Below are positions 49,523 through 56,578 of a stretch of 64,000 nt of DNA, piece after piece. Below the pieces are notes generated by a model, which was given only the letters and a program-made list of their open reading frames with translations, was not told the origin of the DNA and searched no databases. The translations under genes and the position numbers were made by a program. The stretch spans positions 2,220,001 to 2,284,000 of the forward strand of contig NZ_AP023439.1 of assembly GCF_014701095.1 (NCBI RefSeq). The letters run 5' to 3'. The stretch comes from Streptomyces tuirus (GTDB lineage Bacteria; Actinomycetota; Actinomycetes; Streptomycetales; Streptomycetaceae). Numbering within the stretch: the stretch's first letter is position 1; each line of letters begins with the position of its first letter.

Positions 49523-49821
49523 GCCGCCCCCTTGAACTCGAGCCGGTAGTGCGCACCGCAGGGTGCGTCTTTCTCGCCCAAGCTGACGTGTCGGTGCCAG
49601 GTGCGGCACTCGGGGCAGCGTGCGGCGAACTCGAGCCGGCCGGACGTCTGGACGGGTACGGGCCGGGCGATCGGCAGGGCCGGGTCGGCGGGGAACAGGG
49701 CGTCGCCCTGGTGCGCGTCGTCAGTCGCCTGTGGCACGATGGCAGCAGACGAAGCGCCCACAGCGGAGTCTTCACGAAGCGCCCCGGCCATCATCCGGGG
49801 CGTTTCTGCGTTCGTGGTCAT
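49519..49821 (-). CDS. Hypothetical protein with C-terminal zinc motif (100 aa)
   Basis: A 100-residue protein with a disordered N-terminal half (TTNAETPRMMAGALREDSAV) and a C-terminal RCPECRTWHRHVSLGEKDAPCGAHY, a likely zinc ribbon. ATG 49821 overlaps the xis stop (ATGA). The function is unknown. Confidence 0.6.
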   Translation of the reverse strand: MTTNAETPRMMAGALREDSAVGASSAAIVPQATDDAHQGDALFPADPALPIARPVPVQTSGRLEFAARCPECRTWHRHVSLGEKDAPCGAHYRLEFKGAA

Positions 49822-50060
49822 GCGGCGGCGCCTCCAGCCTGGTCGGCGTCGTACTGGTCGATGTCGTCCCAGCGGGCGCGGAGGTACTTGCCGACACGGA
49901 ACATCAGGCAACCGGGGCCGGTCTGCGTCTGGTGCCAATAGCGAACGGTCTTCAGGGGGACCCCGTAGTGCTCGGCGATGTCGGGCACGGTGGCGAGCGG
50001 GCGGCGATTGGCGCCTGCCGACTTGGGGAGCGTCACGCGGGGGAGGGTGGCCCGTCCCAT
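49818..50060 (-). CDS. xis: Excisionase-like HTH protein (Xis)
   Basis: An 80-residue protein with a MerR/Xis-type winged HTH (LATVPDIAEHYGVPLKTVRYWHQTQTG ... FRVGKYLRARWDDIDQYD). It is the first gene of the leftward replication operon, with AAAGGAG before the ATG. It would direct the integrase towards excision and so link excision to replication. The palindrome at 50081-50102 overlaps its promoter. Confidence 0.82.
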   Translation of the reverse strand: MGRATLPRVTLPKSAGANRRPLATVPDIAEHYGVPLKTVRYWHQTQTGPGCLMFRVGKYLRARWDDIDQYDADQAGGAAA

Positions 50061-50080
50061 GCTTCTCCTTTAGGTGAAAT

Positions 50081-50102
50081 GGTTACACGTTCAGGTGTAA
50101 CC
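50081..50102. promoter_or_regulatory. Operator palindrome upstream of xis
   Basis: GGTTACAC (50081-50088) and GTGTAACC (50095-50102) are perfect 8-bp half-sites around GTTCAG, 21 bp upstream of the xis start. It lies in the 128-bp divergent region between xis and the XRE gene. Confidence 0.65.
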
Positions 50103-50135
50103 GGGCATCGAGTTGCGGCCAATCGTGCCTCACTG

Positions 50136-50179
50136 TTGCCGGTGATGCAAGTGCTCTATAAGGTGAAACTGGATCACCT
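50136..50179 (+). promoter_or_regulatory. XRE-gene promoter with operator palindrome
   Basis: TTGCCG (50136-50141) and TATAAG (50157-50162) form a possible promoter (15-bp spacing). AGGTGA (50161-50166) and TCACCT (50174-50179) form an inverted repeat just behind it. AGGTGAAA also occurs at 50072-50079 near xis, so the XRE protein may repress both directions. Confidence 0.5.
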
Positions 50180-50188
50180 AGGAGTGGA

Positions 50189-50692
50189 GTGGACTTGCCA
50201 GAACGAGGAATCGGCCCCGTGCAGACTGTGGCCTTCAGGGTCGGTGAACTGCGGAAACGAAAGGGCCTCACAGCAGCCGAAGTTGGCCAGCTAATGCAGG
50301 CAGAAGGCTTCAAGTGGGACCGCTTCACCGTCTCCAATCTCGAGAAGGGGAAGCGGCAGAACGTGAGCCTGACGGAGTGGCTAGGGCTCGCCCACGTCCT
50401 CGACGTGTCCCCTCTGCACCTTCTCGTGCCGCTCGAGGACGTCGAGTACAACGTGACGCCCGAGACCGTGGCGCCGGCGGCCCGCGTGCGGGCTTGGGTG
50501 CGTGGCGTGGAGCCACTGCCCGGGACGGATCAGCGGATCTTCTACACGGAAGTGCCGTTGAACGAGGTGCGAAGGCGGGAAGCTAAGCGCGAGCTCTTCG
50601 AGCAGTTGGGCGAGTGGGGCGCGGTCGACGTCGAGGCGGAGAAACGGCGCGACCCCGGAACCTGGGAGAACGACAGTGGCGAAGGTGTATGA
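50189..50692 (+). CDS. XRE-family transcriptional regulator
   Basis: A 167-residue regulator. The HTH at about 15-70 (FRVGELRKRKGLTAAEVGQLMQAEG ... VSNLEKGKRQNVSLTEW) has the typical XRE layout. The C-terminal part (VRGVEPLPGTDQRIFYTEVPL) is of unknown function. GTG 50189 has AGGAG 4 nt upstream. It is divergent from xis and overlaps the integrase start by 17 bp, so it probably governs the choice between integration and excision. Confidence 0.85.
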   Translation: MDLPERGIGPVQTVAFRVGELRKRKGLTAAEVGQLMQAEGFKWDRFTVSNLEKGKRQNVSLTEWLGLAHVLDVSPLHLLVPLEDVEYNVTPETVAPAARVRAWVRGVEPLPGTDQRIFYTEVPLNEVRRREAKRELFEQLGEWGAVDVEAEKRRDPGTWENDSGEGV

Positions 50693-51920
50693 CCGCTGGC
50701 ATCTGAGCCGGCCGCCAGCTGATGCAGAGCCGTGCGAGGAGCACAGCACCCGCACGAAACCCGTGTACGCGAGCCGCGACCACGGGATCGGGAAGCGCTG
50801 GCAGGTCCGCTACCGGGACCCGGCCGGCGAGCAGAAGAAGGAGAACTTCGCCAAGCGGACCGCGGCCGATGCTCGGGCCGCCGAGGTACAGAACGAACTC
50901 GACAAAGGCGAGTACGTCGACCGCGTCACGCGCCGCCAGACCTTCCGGGACTACGCGGAGGAGTGGCGCGCCTCGGCCACGCACAGGCAGCGGACCGAGT
51001 CCAACGTCGAGCGAGGCCTACGACTGCACGTCTATCCGCTGCTCGGCAACCACCAGATAGCCGGCATTAAGCGATCAGACATCCGGGCCTGGCTGAAGGA
51101 TCGGTCCGCGGTCCTCGCCCCTTCCAGCCTCCGCACCCCCTGGAACGCCCTCTTCGGCGTCATGGCGGCGGCCCACTACGACGGCATCGTCCGCTCGAAC
51201 CCCTGCCATGGCGTCGACCTCCCGGACATTCGACAGCCCGAGGTAGTGCCGCTCGAGCCAGCGGTCGTCCGCGCGCTGCTGGCCGCCGCCTCTCCCCGCT
51301 ATCGGGCGCTCATGCGCCTGGCAGCGACGACGGGGCTCCGGCAGGGCGAGCTGTTCGGCCTGGAGGTCGAGCACGTCGACTTGCGGGCCGGGACGCTGGA
51401 GGTCGAGCAGCAGCTGGTGGGCCCCGACAAGGGCGTGCCGTATCTGGGCGAGCCGAAGACCGAGAAGAGTTACCGCACCGTCCCGCTGTCGGCGTCCGCC
51501 ACGGCTGCTGTCGAGGAGCACCTCAAGGCGTACCCGCCCGTCGAGATCGAGATTGAGGACCGGACTGATCCGCGTAAGCCGTGTACGCGCAAGGCTCGGC
51601 TGCTGTTCGTGAGCGAGACGGGGGATCCGATCCGGCGCGGGTCGTGGTCGAAGGTGTGGGCCCGCATGGTGAAGCGCGCCGACAAGGATCTAGCAGCTGC
51701 AGGGTCGCCGTTGCGTGTGCCGGACGGGACGACGACGCACGACTGCCGCCACTTCTATGCCTCGGTGCTGATCAAGCATGGGGCGAGTGTGAAGAAGGTG
51801 CAGCGGCGCCTCGGTCACGCTAAGCCATCGACGACCCTGGACCTGTACGTCCATCTGTACGAGGACGGGGAGGACACGACGGCCGCGCTCATCGATGAGG
51901 CCCTGAGTGATGTGCCCTGA
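50676..51920 (+). CDS. int: Tyrosine recombinase (integrase)
   Basis: A 414-residue phage-type integrase. An N-terminal arm-binding domain (WQVRYRDPAGEQKKENFAKRTAADA) precedes a SAM-like core-binding domain (RDYAEEWRASATHRQRTE). The catalytic domain has R222 (TGLRQGEL), H355/R358 (THDCRHFY), H381 (LGHAKP) and Y391 (LDLYVHL). All required residues are present. It ends 50 bp before attR, and the right arm repeats overlap its stop codon. It presumably recombines at the hairpin core of att. Confidence 0.95.
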   Translation: MAKVYDRWHLSRPPADAEPCEEHSTRTKPVYASRDHGIGKRWQVRYRDPAGEQKKENFAKRTAADARAAEVQNELDKGEYVDRVTRRQTFRDYAEEWRASATHRQRTESNVERGLRLHVYPLLGNHQIAGIKRSDIRAWLKDRSAVLAPSSLRTPWNALFGVMAAAHYDGIVRSNPCHGVDLPDIRQPEVVPLEPAVVRALLAAASPRYRALMRLAATTGLRQGELFGLEVEHVDLRAGTLEVEQQLVGPDKGVPYLGEPKTEKSYRTVPLSASATAAVEEHLKAYPPVEIEIEDRTDPRKPCTRKARLLFVSETGDPIRRGSWSKVWARMVKRADKDLAAAGSPLRVPDGTTTHDCRHFYASVLIKHGASVKKVQRRLGHAKPSTTLDLYVHLYEDGEDTTAALIDEALSDVP

Positions 51921-51932
51921 TAGTGCCCTGCC
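51911..51932 (+). repeat. Right paired arm-type repeats
   Basis: TGTGCCCTGAT (51911-51921) is followed at an 11-bp period by AGTGCCCTGCC (51922-51932). The first is identical to the left copy at 36552-36562, in the same orientation. It overlaps the integrase stop codon and lies 38 bp inside attR. Confidence 0.65.
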
Positions 51933-51970
51933 GGGGCGCTTTTCGAGAGAGTTCCCAGCTCACAGCAGAA

Positions 51971-52000
51971 GGGGCGGCACCCCGCACAAGGTGCCGCCCC
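51971..52000. other. attR, 30-bp repeat identical to attL
   Basis: Perfectly identical to 36415-36444. The right flank GCTCT is complementary to AGAGC left of attL, so excision would rebuild a 16-bp-stem hairpin, the original terminator between the Nudix gene and ppdK. Confidence 0.92.
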
Positions 52001-52076
52001 GCTCTTCTTCGTGCGCCGGAGCCGCCGCGATCGGTGAGGGTCGGGGACCGCCGACGGCTCCGGGTTCTACCCCGGG

Positions 52077-54824
52077 TCAGCGGTGGTCGCTGCCCTCGGA
52101 CTGGACCGCCGCCCGGCCCGCTTCCAGGCGTGCCACGGGGATACGGAACGGGGAGCAGGAGACGTAGTCGAGTCCCACCTCGTGGAAGAAGTGGACCGAC
52201 TCGGGGTCGCCGCCGTGCTCGCCGCAGACGCCGAGCTTGAGGTCGGGCCGGGTCTCGCGGCCGGCCTTGGCGGCCAGCTTCACCAGGGAGCCGACACCGT
52301 CCTTGTCGATCGTCTCGAACGGGGAGACACCGAAGATGCCCTTCTCCAGGTACGCCGTGAAGAAGCTCGCCTCCACGTCGTCCCGGCTGAAGCCCCACAC
52401 CGTCTGGGTGAGGTCGTTCGTGCCGAAGGAGAAGAACTGGGCCGCCTCGGCGATCTGACCGGCGGTCAGCGCGGCGCGCGGCAGCTCGATCATCGTGCCG
52501 ATGGACAGCTTCAGCTGCGTGCCCGAGGCCGCCTCGACCTCGGCGATGACCGCGTCGGCCTCCTCGCGCACGATCTCCAGCTCCTGCACCGTGCCCACGA
52601 GCGGGATCATGATCTCGGCGCGCGGGTCGCCCTTGGCGGCCTTGCGCTCGGCCGCGGCCTCGGCGATCGCCCGGACCTGCATGGTGAACAGGCCGGGGAT
52701 GACCAGGCCGAGACGCACACCGCGCAGGCCCAGCATCGGGTTCTGCTCGTGCAGCCGGTGGACGGCCTGGAGCAGGCGCAGTTCGTTCTCGTGCGGCTCC
52801 TGGCGGGATTCCGCCAGGGCCACGCGGACCGAGAGTTCCGTGATGTCGGGCAGGAACTCGTGCAGCGGCGGGTCCAGGAGGCGGACGGTGACCGGGAGGC
52901 CGTCCATCGACTCGAAGAGCTGGACGAAGTCCTGCTTCTGGAGCGGGAGCAGCTGCTTGAGGGACTCCTCGCGCTCGGCGTCCGTGTCGGCCAGGATCAG
53001 CCGCTCCACCAGCTCGCGCCGGTCGCCGAGGAACATGTGCTCGGTGCGGCACAGGCCGATCCCCTGGGCGCCGAACCGGCGGGCGCGCAGCGCGTCCTCG
53101 GCGTTGTCGGCGTTGGCGCGCACCCGCAGGCGGCGCTTGCGGTCGGCGAAGGCCATCATCCGGTGGACGGCCTCGACGAGCTCGTCGGCGTCGTCGGCGC
53201 CCGGGTGCATCCGGCCCTCGAAGTACTCCACGACCGGCGACGGCACGACGGGTACCTCACCGAGGTAGACCTTGCCGGAGGAGCCGTCGATGGAGACGAC
53301 GTCGCCCTCCTCGACGACGTGCCCGCCCGGCACGGTCATCCGGCGGCGCTTGGTGTCGACCTCCAGCTCCTCGGCGCCGCAGACACAGGTCTTGCCCATG
53401 CCGCGCGCGACGACGGCCGCGTGGGAGGTCTTGCCGCCGCGCGAGGTCAGGATGCCCTCGGCGGCGATCATGCCGTCCAGGTCGTCGGGGTTGGTCTCAC
53501 GGCGGATCAGGATGACCTTCTCGCCGGACCGCGACCACTTCACGGCCGTGTAGGAGTCGAAGACGGCCTTGCCGACGGCCGCGCCCGGGGAGGCGGCGAT
53601 GCCGCGCCCGACCTGCTCGACCTTGGCGCTCTCGTCGAAGCGCGGGAACATCAGCTGCGCCAGCTGGGCGCCGTTGACGCGGGTGAGCGCCTCGGCCTCG
53701 TCGATCAGGCCCTGGTCCACCAGCTGGGTCGCGATGCGGAAGGCCGCGCCCGCGGTGCGCTTGCCGACGCGGGTCTGGAGCATCCACAGCACACCGCGCT
53801 CGATGGTGAACTCGATGTCGCAGAGGTCCTTGTAATGGTTCTCCAGCGTCTCCATGATCTGCATCAGCTGGTCGTAGGACTTCTTGTCGATCTGCTCCAG
53901 CTCGGCGAGCGGCACGGTGTTGCGGATGCCCGCGACGACGTCCTCGCCCTGCGCGTTCTGGAGGTAGTCGCCGTACACGCCCTGGTGGCCGGAGGCGGGG
54001 TCGCGGGTGAAGGCGACGCCGGTGCCGGAGTCGGGGCCGAGGTTGCCGAAGACCATGGAACAGACGTTGACCGCGGTGCCGAGGTCGCCGGGGATGCGCT
54101 CCTGGCGGCGGTAGAGCTTGGCCCGGTCGGTGTTCCAGGAGTCGAAGACCGCGTGGATGGCGAGGTCCATCTGCTCGCGCGGGTCCTGCGGGAAGTCCCG
54201 GCCGGCCTCGGTCTTGACGATCTTCTTGAACTTGGTGACGAGCTTCTTGAGGTCGGCGGCCTCCAGCTCGGTGTCGACCGTGACCTTCTTGGCCGCCTTG
54301 GCCGCGTCCAGCGCGTCCTCGAACAGCTCGCCGTCGACGCCCAGGACGGTCTTGCCGAACATCTGGATGAGGCGGCGGTAGGAGTCCCAGGCGAACCGGT
54401 CGTCGCCGGCCTGCTTGGCCAGGCCCTGCACCGACTTGTCGGAGAGGCCGATGTTGAGGACGGTGTCCATCATGCCGGGCATGGAGAACTTGGCGCCCGA
54501 GCGCACCGACACCAGCAGCGGGTCGTCGGCCTGGCCGAGCTTCTTGCCCATGCGGGCCTCGAGCGCGTCGAGGTGGGCGGTCACCTCGTCACGCAGTGCC
54601 GCGGGCTCCTCGCCGCTTTCCAGGTAGACCTTGCAGGCCTCGGTGGTGATGGTGAAGCCGGGAGGGACCGGAAGGCCCAGGTTCGTCATCTCCGCGAGGT
54701 TCGCGCCCTTGCCACCGAGGAGGTCCTTGAGGTCCTTGTTGCCCTCGGTGAAGTCATAGACGAACTTCACGCCCTCAACGCTCGCGGCCTGCTCGGCTAC
54801 CGGGAGATCTTTGTTTTCCGACAC
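52077..54824 (-). CDS. ppdK: Pyruvate, phosphate dikinase
   Basis: A 915-residue enzyme converting pyruvate, ATP and Pi to phosphoenolpyruvate, AMP and PPi. The N-terminal ATP-grasp domain starts KDLLGGKGANLAEMTNLGLPVPPGFT. The swivelling phospho-His domain has GGKTSHAAVVARGMGKTCV, where the His in TSH is phosphorylated. The C-terminal TIM barrel has CRTEHMF, GVRLGLVIPGLF and FSFGTNDLTQ, and ends near CGEHGGDPESVHFF with the catalytic Cys. The length is typical. It lies just outside attR, convergent with the Nudix gene at 35862 in the pre-integration map. A 406-bp leader region precedes it. Confidence 0.97.
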   Translation of the reverse strand: MSENKDLPVAEQAASVEGVKFVYDFTEGNKDLKDLLGGKGANLAEMTNLGLPVPPGFTITTEACKVYLESGEEPAALRDEVTAHLDALEARMGKKLGQADDPLLVSVRSGAKFSMPGMMDTVLNIGLSDKSVQGLAKQAGDDRFAWDSYRRLIQMFGKTVLGVDGELFEDALDAAKAAKKVTVDTELEAADLKKLVTKFKKIVKTEAGRDFPQDPREQMDLAIHAVFDSWNTDRAKLYRRQERIPGDLGTAVNVCSMVFGNLGPDSGTGVAFTRDPASGHQGVYGDYLQNAQGEDVVAGIRNTVPLAELEQIDKKSYDQLMQIMETLENHYKDLCDIEFTIERGVLWMLQTRVGKRTAGAAFRIATQLVDQGLIDEAEALTRVNGAQLAQLMFPRFDESAKVEQVGRGIAASPGAAVGKAVFDSYTAVKWSRSGEKVILIRRETNPDDLDGMIAAEGILTSRGGKTSHAAVVARGMGKTCVCGAEELEVDTKRRRMTVPGGHVVEEGDVVSIDGSSGKVYLGEVPVVPSPVVEYFEGRMHPGADDADELVEAVHRMMAFADRKRRLRVRANADNAEDALRARRFGAQGIGLCRTEHMFLGDRRELVERLILADTDAEREESLKQLLPLQKQDFVQLFESMDGLPVTVRLLDPPLHEFLPDITELSVRVALAESRQEPHENELRLLQAVHRLHEQNPMLGLRGVRLGLVIPGLFTMQVRAIAEAAAERKAAKGDPRAEIMIPLVGTVQELEIVREEADAVIAEVEAASGTQLKLSIGTMIELPRAALTAGQIAEAAQFFSFGTNDLTQTVWGFSRDDVEASFFTAYLEKGIFGVSPFETIDKDGVGSLVKLAAKAGRETRPDLKLGVCGEHGGDPESVHFFHEVGLDYVSCSPFRIPVARLEAGRAAVQSEGSDHR

Positions 54825-55026
54825 GGGTCTCGACTCCTCGAGGACGCGGTGGCTGCCCTGACGGGCAGGAACATACCCAGATCAAAGGCGTCTGGGTACG
54901 TCCACTCGTGCGTCATACGCCTGTAACCACTCGTCCGCCAGCGGATCGAAAGTCAAGGCTGAGCAAGCGATCGCAGCCGCATGTTTTCACTTCTTGAACG
55001 CAAGATCCTTCCTGAGCCCCTCTGAG

Positions 55027-55142
55027 CGCTCATGTGAGCGAGGTTTCCGCACATTTGATTTCGCTCGATGAACGATCAAAGGGTGGCACTCAGTGCCACC
55101 CTTTGGAGAAGTGCAGTCGCTCAAGATCCGCTCATCTGAGCG
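55027..55142. promoter_or_regulatory. Pair of identical-arm palindromes CGCTCA-NN-TGAGCG
   Basis: CGCTCATGTGAGCG (55027-55040) and CGCTCATCTGAGCG (55129-55142) share perfect 6-bp arms and differ only in the central two bases. They are 102 bp apart. Paired sites of this type suggest a dimeric regulator that could loop the DNA; the regulator is unknown. Confidence 0.55.
55078..55104. terminator. 27-bp near-perfect palindrome with A/T ends
   Basis: AAAGGGTGGCACT and AGTGCCACCCTTT flank a single C, giving 13-bp complementary arms with A-rich and T-rich ends. It looks like a bidirectional intrinsic terminator for the end of the ROK gene transcript, or of a small RNA in the region. Confidence 0.65.
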
Positions 55143-55230
55143 CAACCCTTATCAGGGGTGGCGAGAATCACGCTGCCACAGCCGCCGGGATTTCACCATG
55201 CGGACGTGCCCCGGAACGGAAACACGGCCG

Positions 55231-56457
55231 TCACACCCCGAGCGCGCGCAGCCGCTCCTCGACCCGCTCGGGCGCGTAGAGGTGCTCCACGACCATCGCA
55301 CCGGCTCCCACCAGCGCGGCCCGCTCACCCAGCCGCGCGGTGACCACCTCCAGGTGGGCGGTGGAGCGGGGCAGCGCCCGCTGGTACAGCAGTTCGCGGA
55401 CCCCTGTCACGAAGGGAGTTCCGGCCAGATCCCCGGCGATCATCAGCACGCCGGGGTTGAGCAGCGTCACGACCGTCGCGAGGACGTCCCCGACCCGGCG
55501 CCCGGCCTCCCGGGCGAGCCCGACCGCCTCCGGGTGCCCGGACGCCAGCAGATCCCGTACGTCCGAGCCGGAGGCGGCCGGCACCCCGGTCTCCGCCAGC
55601 CGCCGCGCCACCGCACCACCGCTCGCGACGGCGGCCAGACAGCCGTAGGAACCGCACCGGCACAGCGCCTCGGCGCCCTCCGGGACCCGGATGTGCCCGA
55701 TGTCGCCGGCGCCGCCGTCGATGCCCCGGAACACGGCGCCGTCCACCACGACCCCGGCGCCGATGCCGGTGGAGACCTTCACCAGGACGAAGGCGGAGCA
55801 GCCCGGGTAGGCGGTGCGCTGTTCGCCGTAGGCCATCAGGTTGGCGTCGTTGTCCACCAGCACCGGAACCGCGGCGGCGCCCGCGTGCTCGGCGAGCGCC
55901 CGGGCCATCCGGCCCCGTATGTCGTAGCCGTCCCAGCCGGGCATGATCGGCGGCTGGACGACGCGGCCGGTCTCGGTGTCGACCGGGCCCGGCACCGCGA
56001 GACCGACCCCGCAGACCGTCTCGGCCCCGCGCCCGGTCTTGACCAGCAACTCGGCGAACCAGCGGCCGAGTTCGCCGAGGACGGCGTCCGGTCCGTCCTC
56101 GATGACGAGGGTGCCGGAGTGCTCGGCGAGGATCTCGCCGCTCAGCGACAGCACGGCGGACCGGGCGTGCCGGGTGTCGAGGTCGGCGGCCAGGACCACC
56201 GCGTGCTCGTCGTCGAACTCCAGGGTGACGGAGGGCCGCCCGCCCAGCGGGGAGTCCACCGGCCCCCCGGCGCCCTCGCGCAGCCAGCCCGCGCGGAAGA
56301 GCCGGTCCAGGCGCTGCCCGACGGTGGCCCGGGACAGTCCGGTCGCCTGTTGCAGGGCACCCCGGGTCACGGCGCGTCGGCTGCGCACCAGTTCGAGCAG
56401 ATCGCCGGCGCTCGCCTGCCCCGCGCCTCGTCCGGTTCTCCCGGGCTGTCCGGTCAT
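55231..56457 (-). CDS. ROK-family transcriptional regulator
   Basis: A 408-residue repressor-type ROK protein. A winged HTH (about 15-70, VTRGALQQATGLSRATVGQRLDRL) precedes a sugar-kinase-like fold with VGLAVPGPVDTETG, VLVDNDANLMAYGEQ, the GxGxG-like VSTGIGAGVVVDG and the zinc motif CRCGSYGCL. ROK regulators respond to sugars. It is divergent from the two-gene glycosidase operon and most likely controls it. ATG 56457 is preferred to GTG 56463 because AAGGGGG lies upstream at suitable spacing. Confidence 0.92.
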   Translation of the reverse strand: MTGQPGRTGRGAGQASAGDLLELVRSRRAVTRGALQQATGLSRATVGQRLDRLFRAGWLREGAGGPVDSPLGGRPSVTLEFDDEHAVVLAADLDTRHARSAVLSLSGEILAEHSGTLVIEDGPDAVLGELGRWFAELLVKTGRGAETVCGVGLAVPGPVDTETGRVVQPPIMPGWDGYDIRGRMARALAEHAGAAAVPVLVDNDANLMAYGEQRTAYPGCSAFVLVKVSTGIGAGVVVDGAVFRGIDGGAGDIGHIRVPEGAEALCRCGSYGCLAAVASGGAVARRLAETGVPAASGSDVRDLLASGHPEAVGLAREAGRRVGDVLATVVTLLNPGVLMIAGDLAGTPFVTGVRELLYQRALPRSTAHLEVVTARLGERAALVGAGAMVVEHLYAPERVEERLRALGV

Positions 56458-56578
56458 GCACACCCCCTTGTGTTTCCCAACCTTGCCTTACATAGTGGGT
56501 TTTGCGTGTTAAATAGACGTAACCCCACGGTAGCCGCAGCCGAACCGGCCGGCCGGACGTCTTTCCGGAGAGCCCCGA
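56458..56578. promoter_or_regulatory. Divergent promoter region of the ROK and glycosidase genes
   Basis: A 121-bp region whose centre (56470-56525, including ACATAGTGGGTTTTGCGTG and TTAAATAGACGTAA) is much richer in A/T than the genes. It must hold the promoters of both directions and is the natural ROK operator site, though no clear palindrome is visible. Confidence 0.45.

Larger units (their letters stand above)
36415..52000. mobile_element. 15.6-kb integrative element (AICE-like) with conjugative and phage-like modules
   Basis: Bounded by perfect 30-bp direct repeats at 36415-36444 and 51971-52000. It encodes a tyrosine integrase and Xis at the right end, prim-pol and DUF3987-like replication proteins, a TraB/FtsK-like translocase with Spd-like membrane proteins, and HTH regulators, the standard set of actinomycete integrative and conjugative elements. 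It also carries small-terminase-like and ADP-ribosyltransferase-like genes and two Nudix genes. No relaxase or type IV secretion genes are present, as expected for AICEs that move double-stranded DNA by TraB. All modules look intact, so it may be functional. Confidence 0.9.
54825..55230. other. 406-bp non-coding region between ppdK and the ROK gene, rich in palindromes
   Basis: No convincing gene is seen. It is AT-richer than the neighbours. It contains two copies of CGCTCA-NN-TGAGCG (55027-55040 and 55129-55142) on either side of a 27-bp near-perfect palindrome (55078-55104). The part near 54825-54930 should hold the ppdK promoter. A small RNA ending at the central palindrome is possible. 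Confidence 0.5.

Noticed and set aside
52083..54926. A 947-codon frame antisense to pyruvate phosphate dikinase
   Set aside because: The translation has no domain features and is a shadow of the highly conserved ppdK on the other strand.
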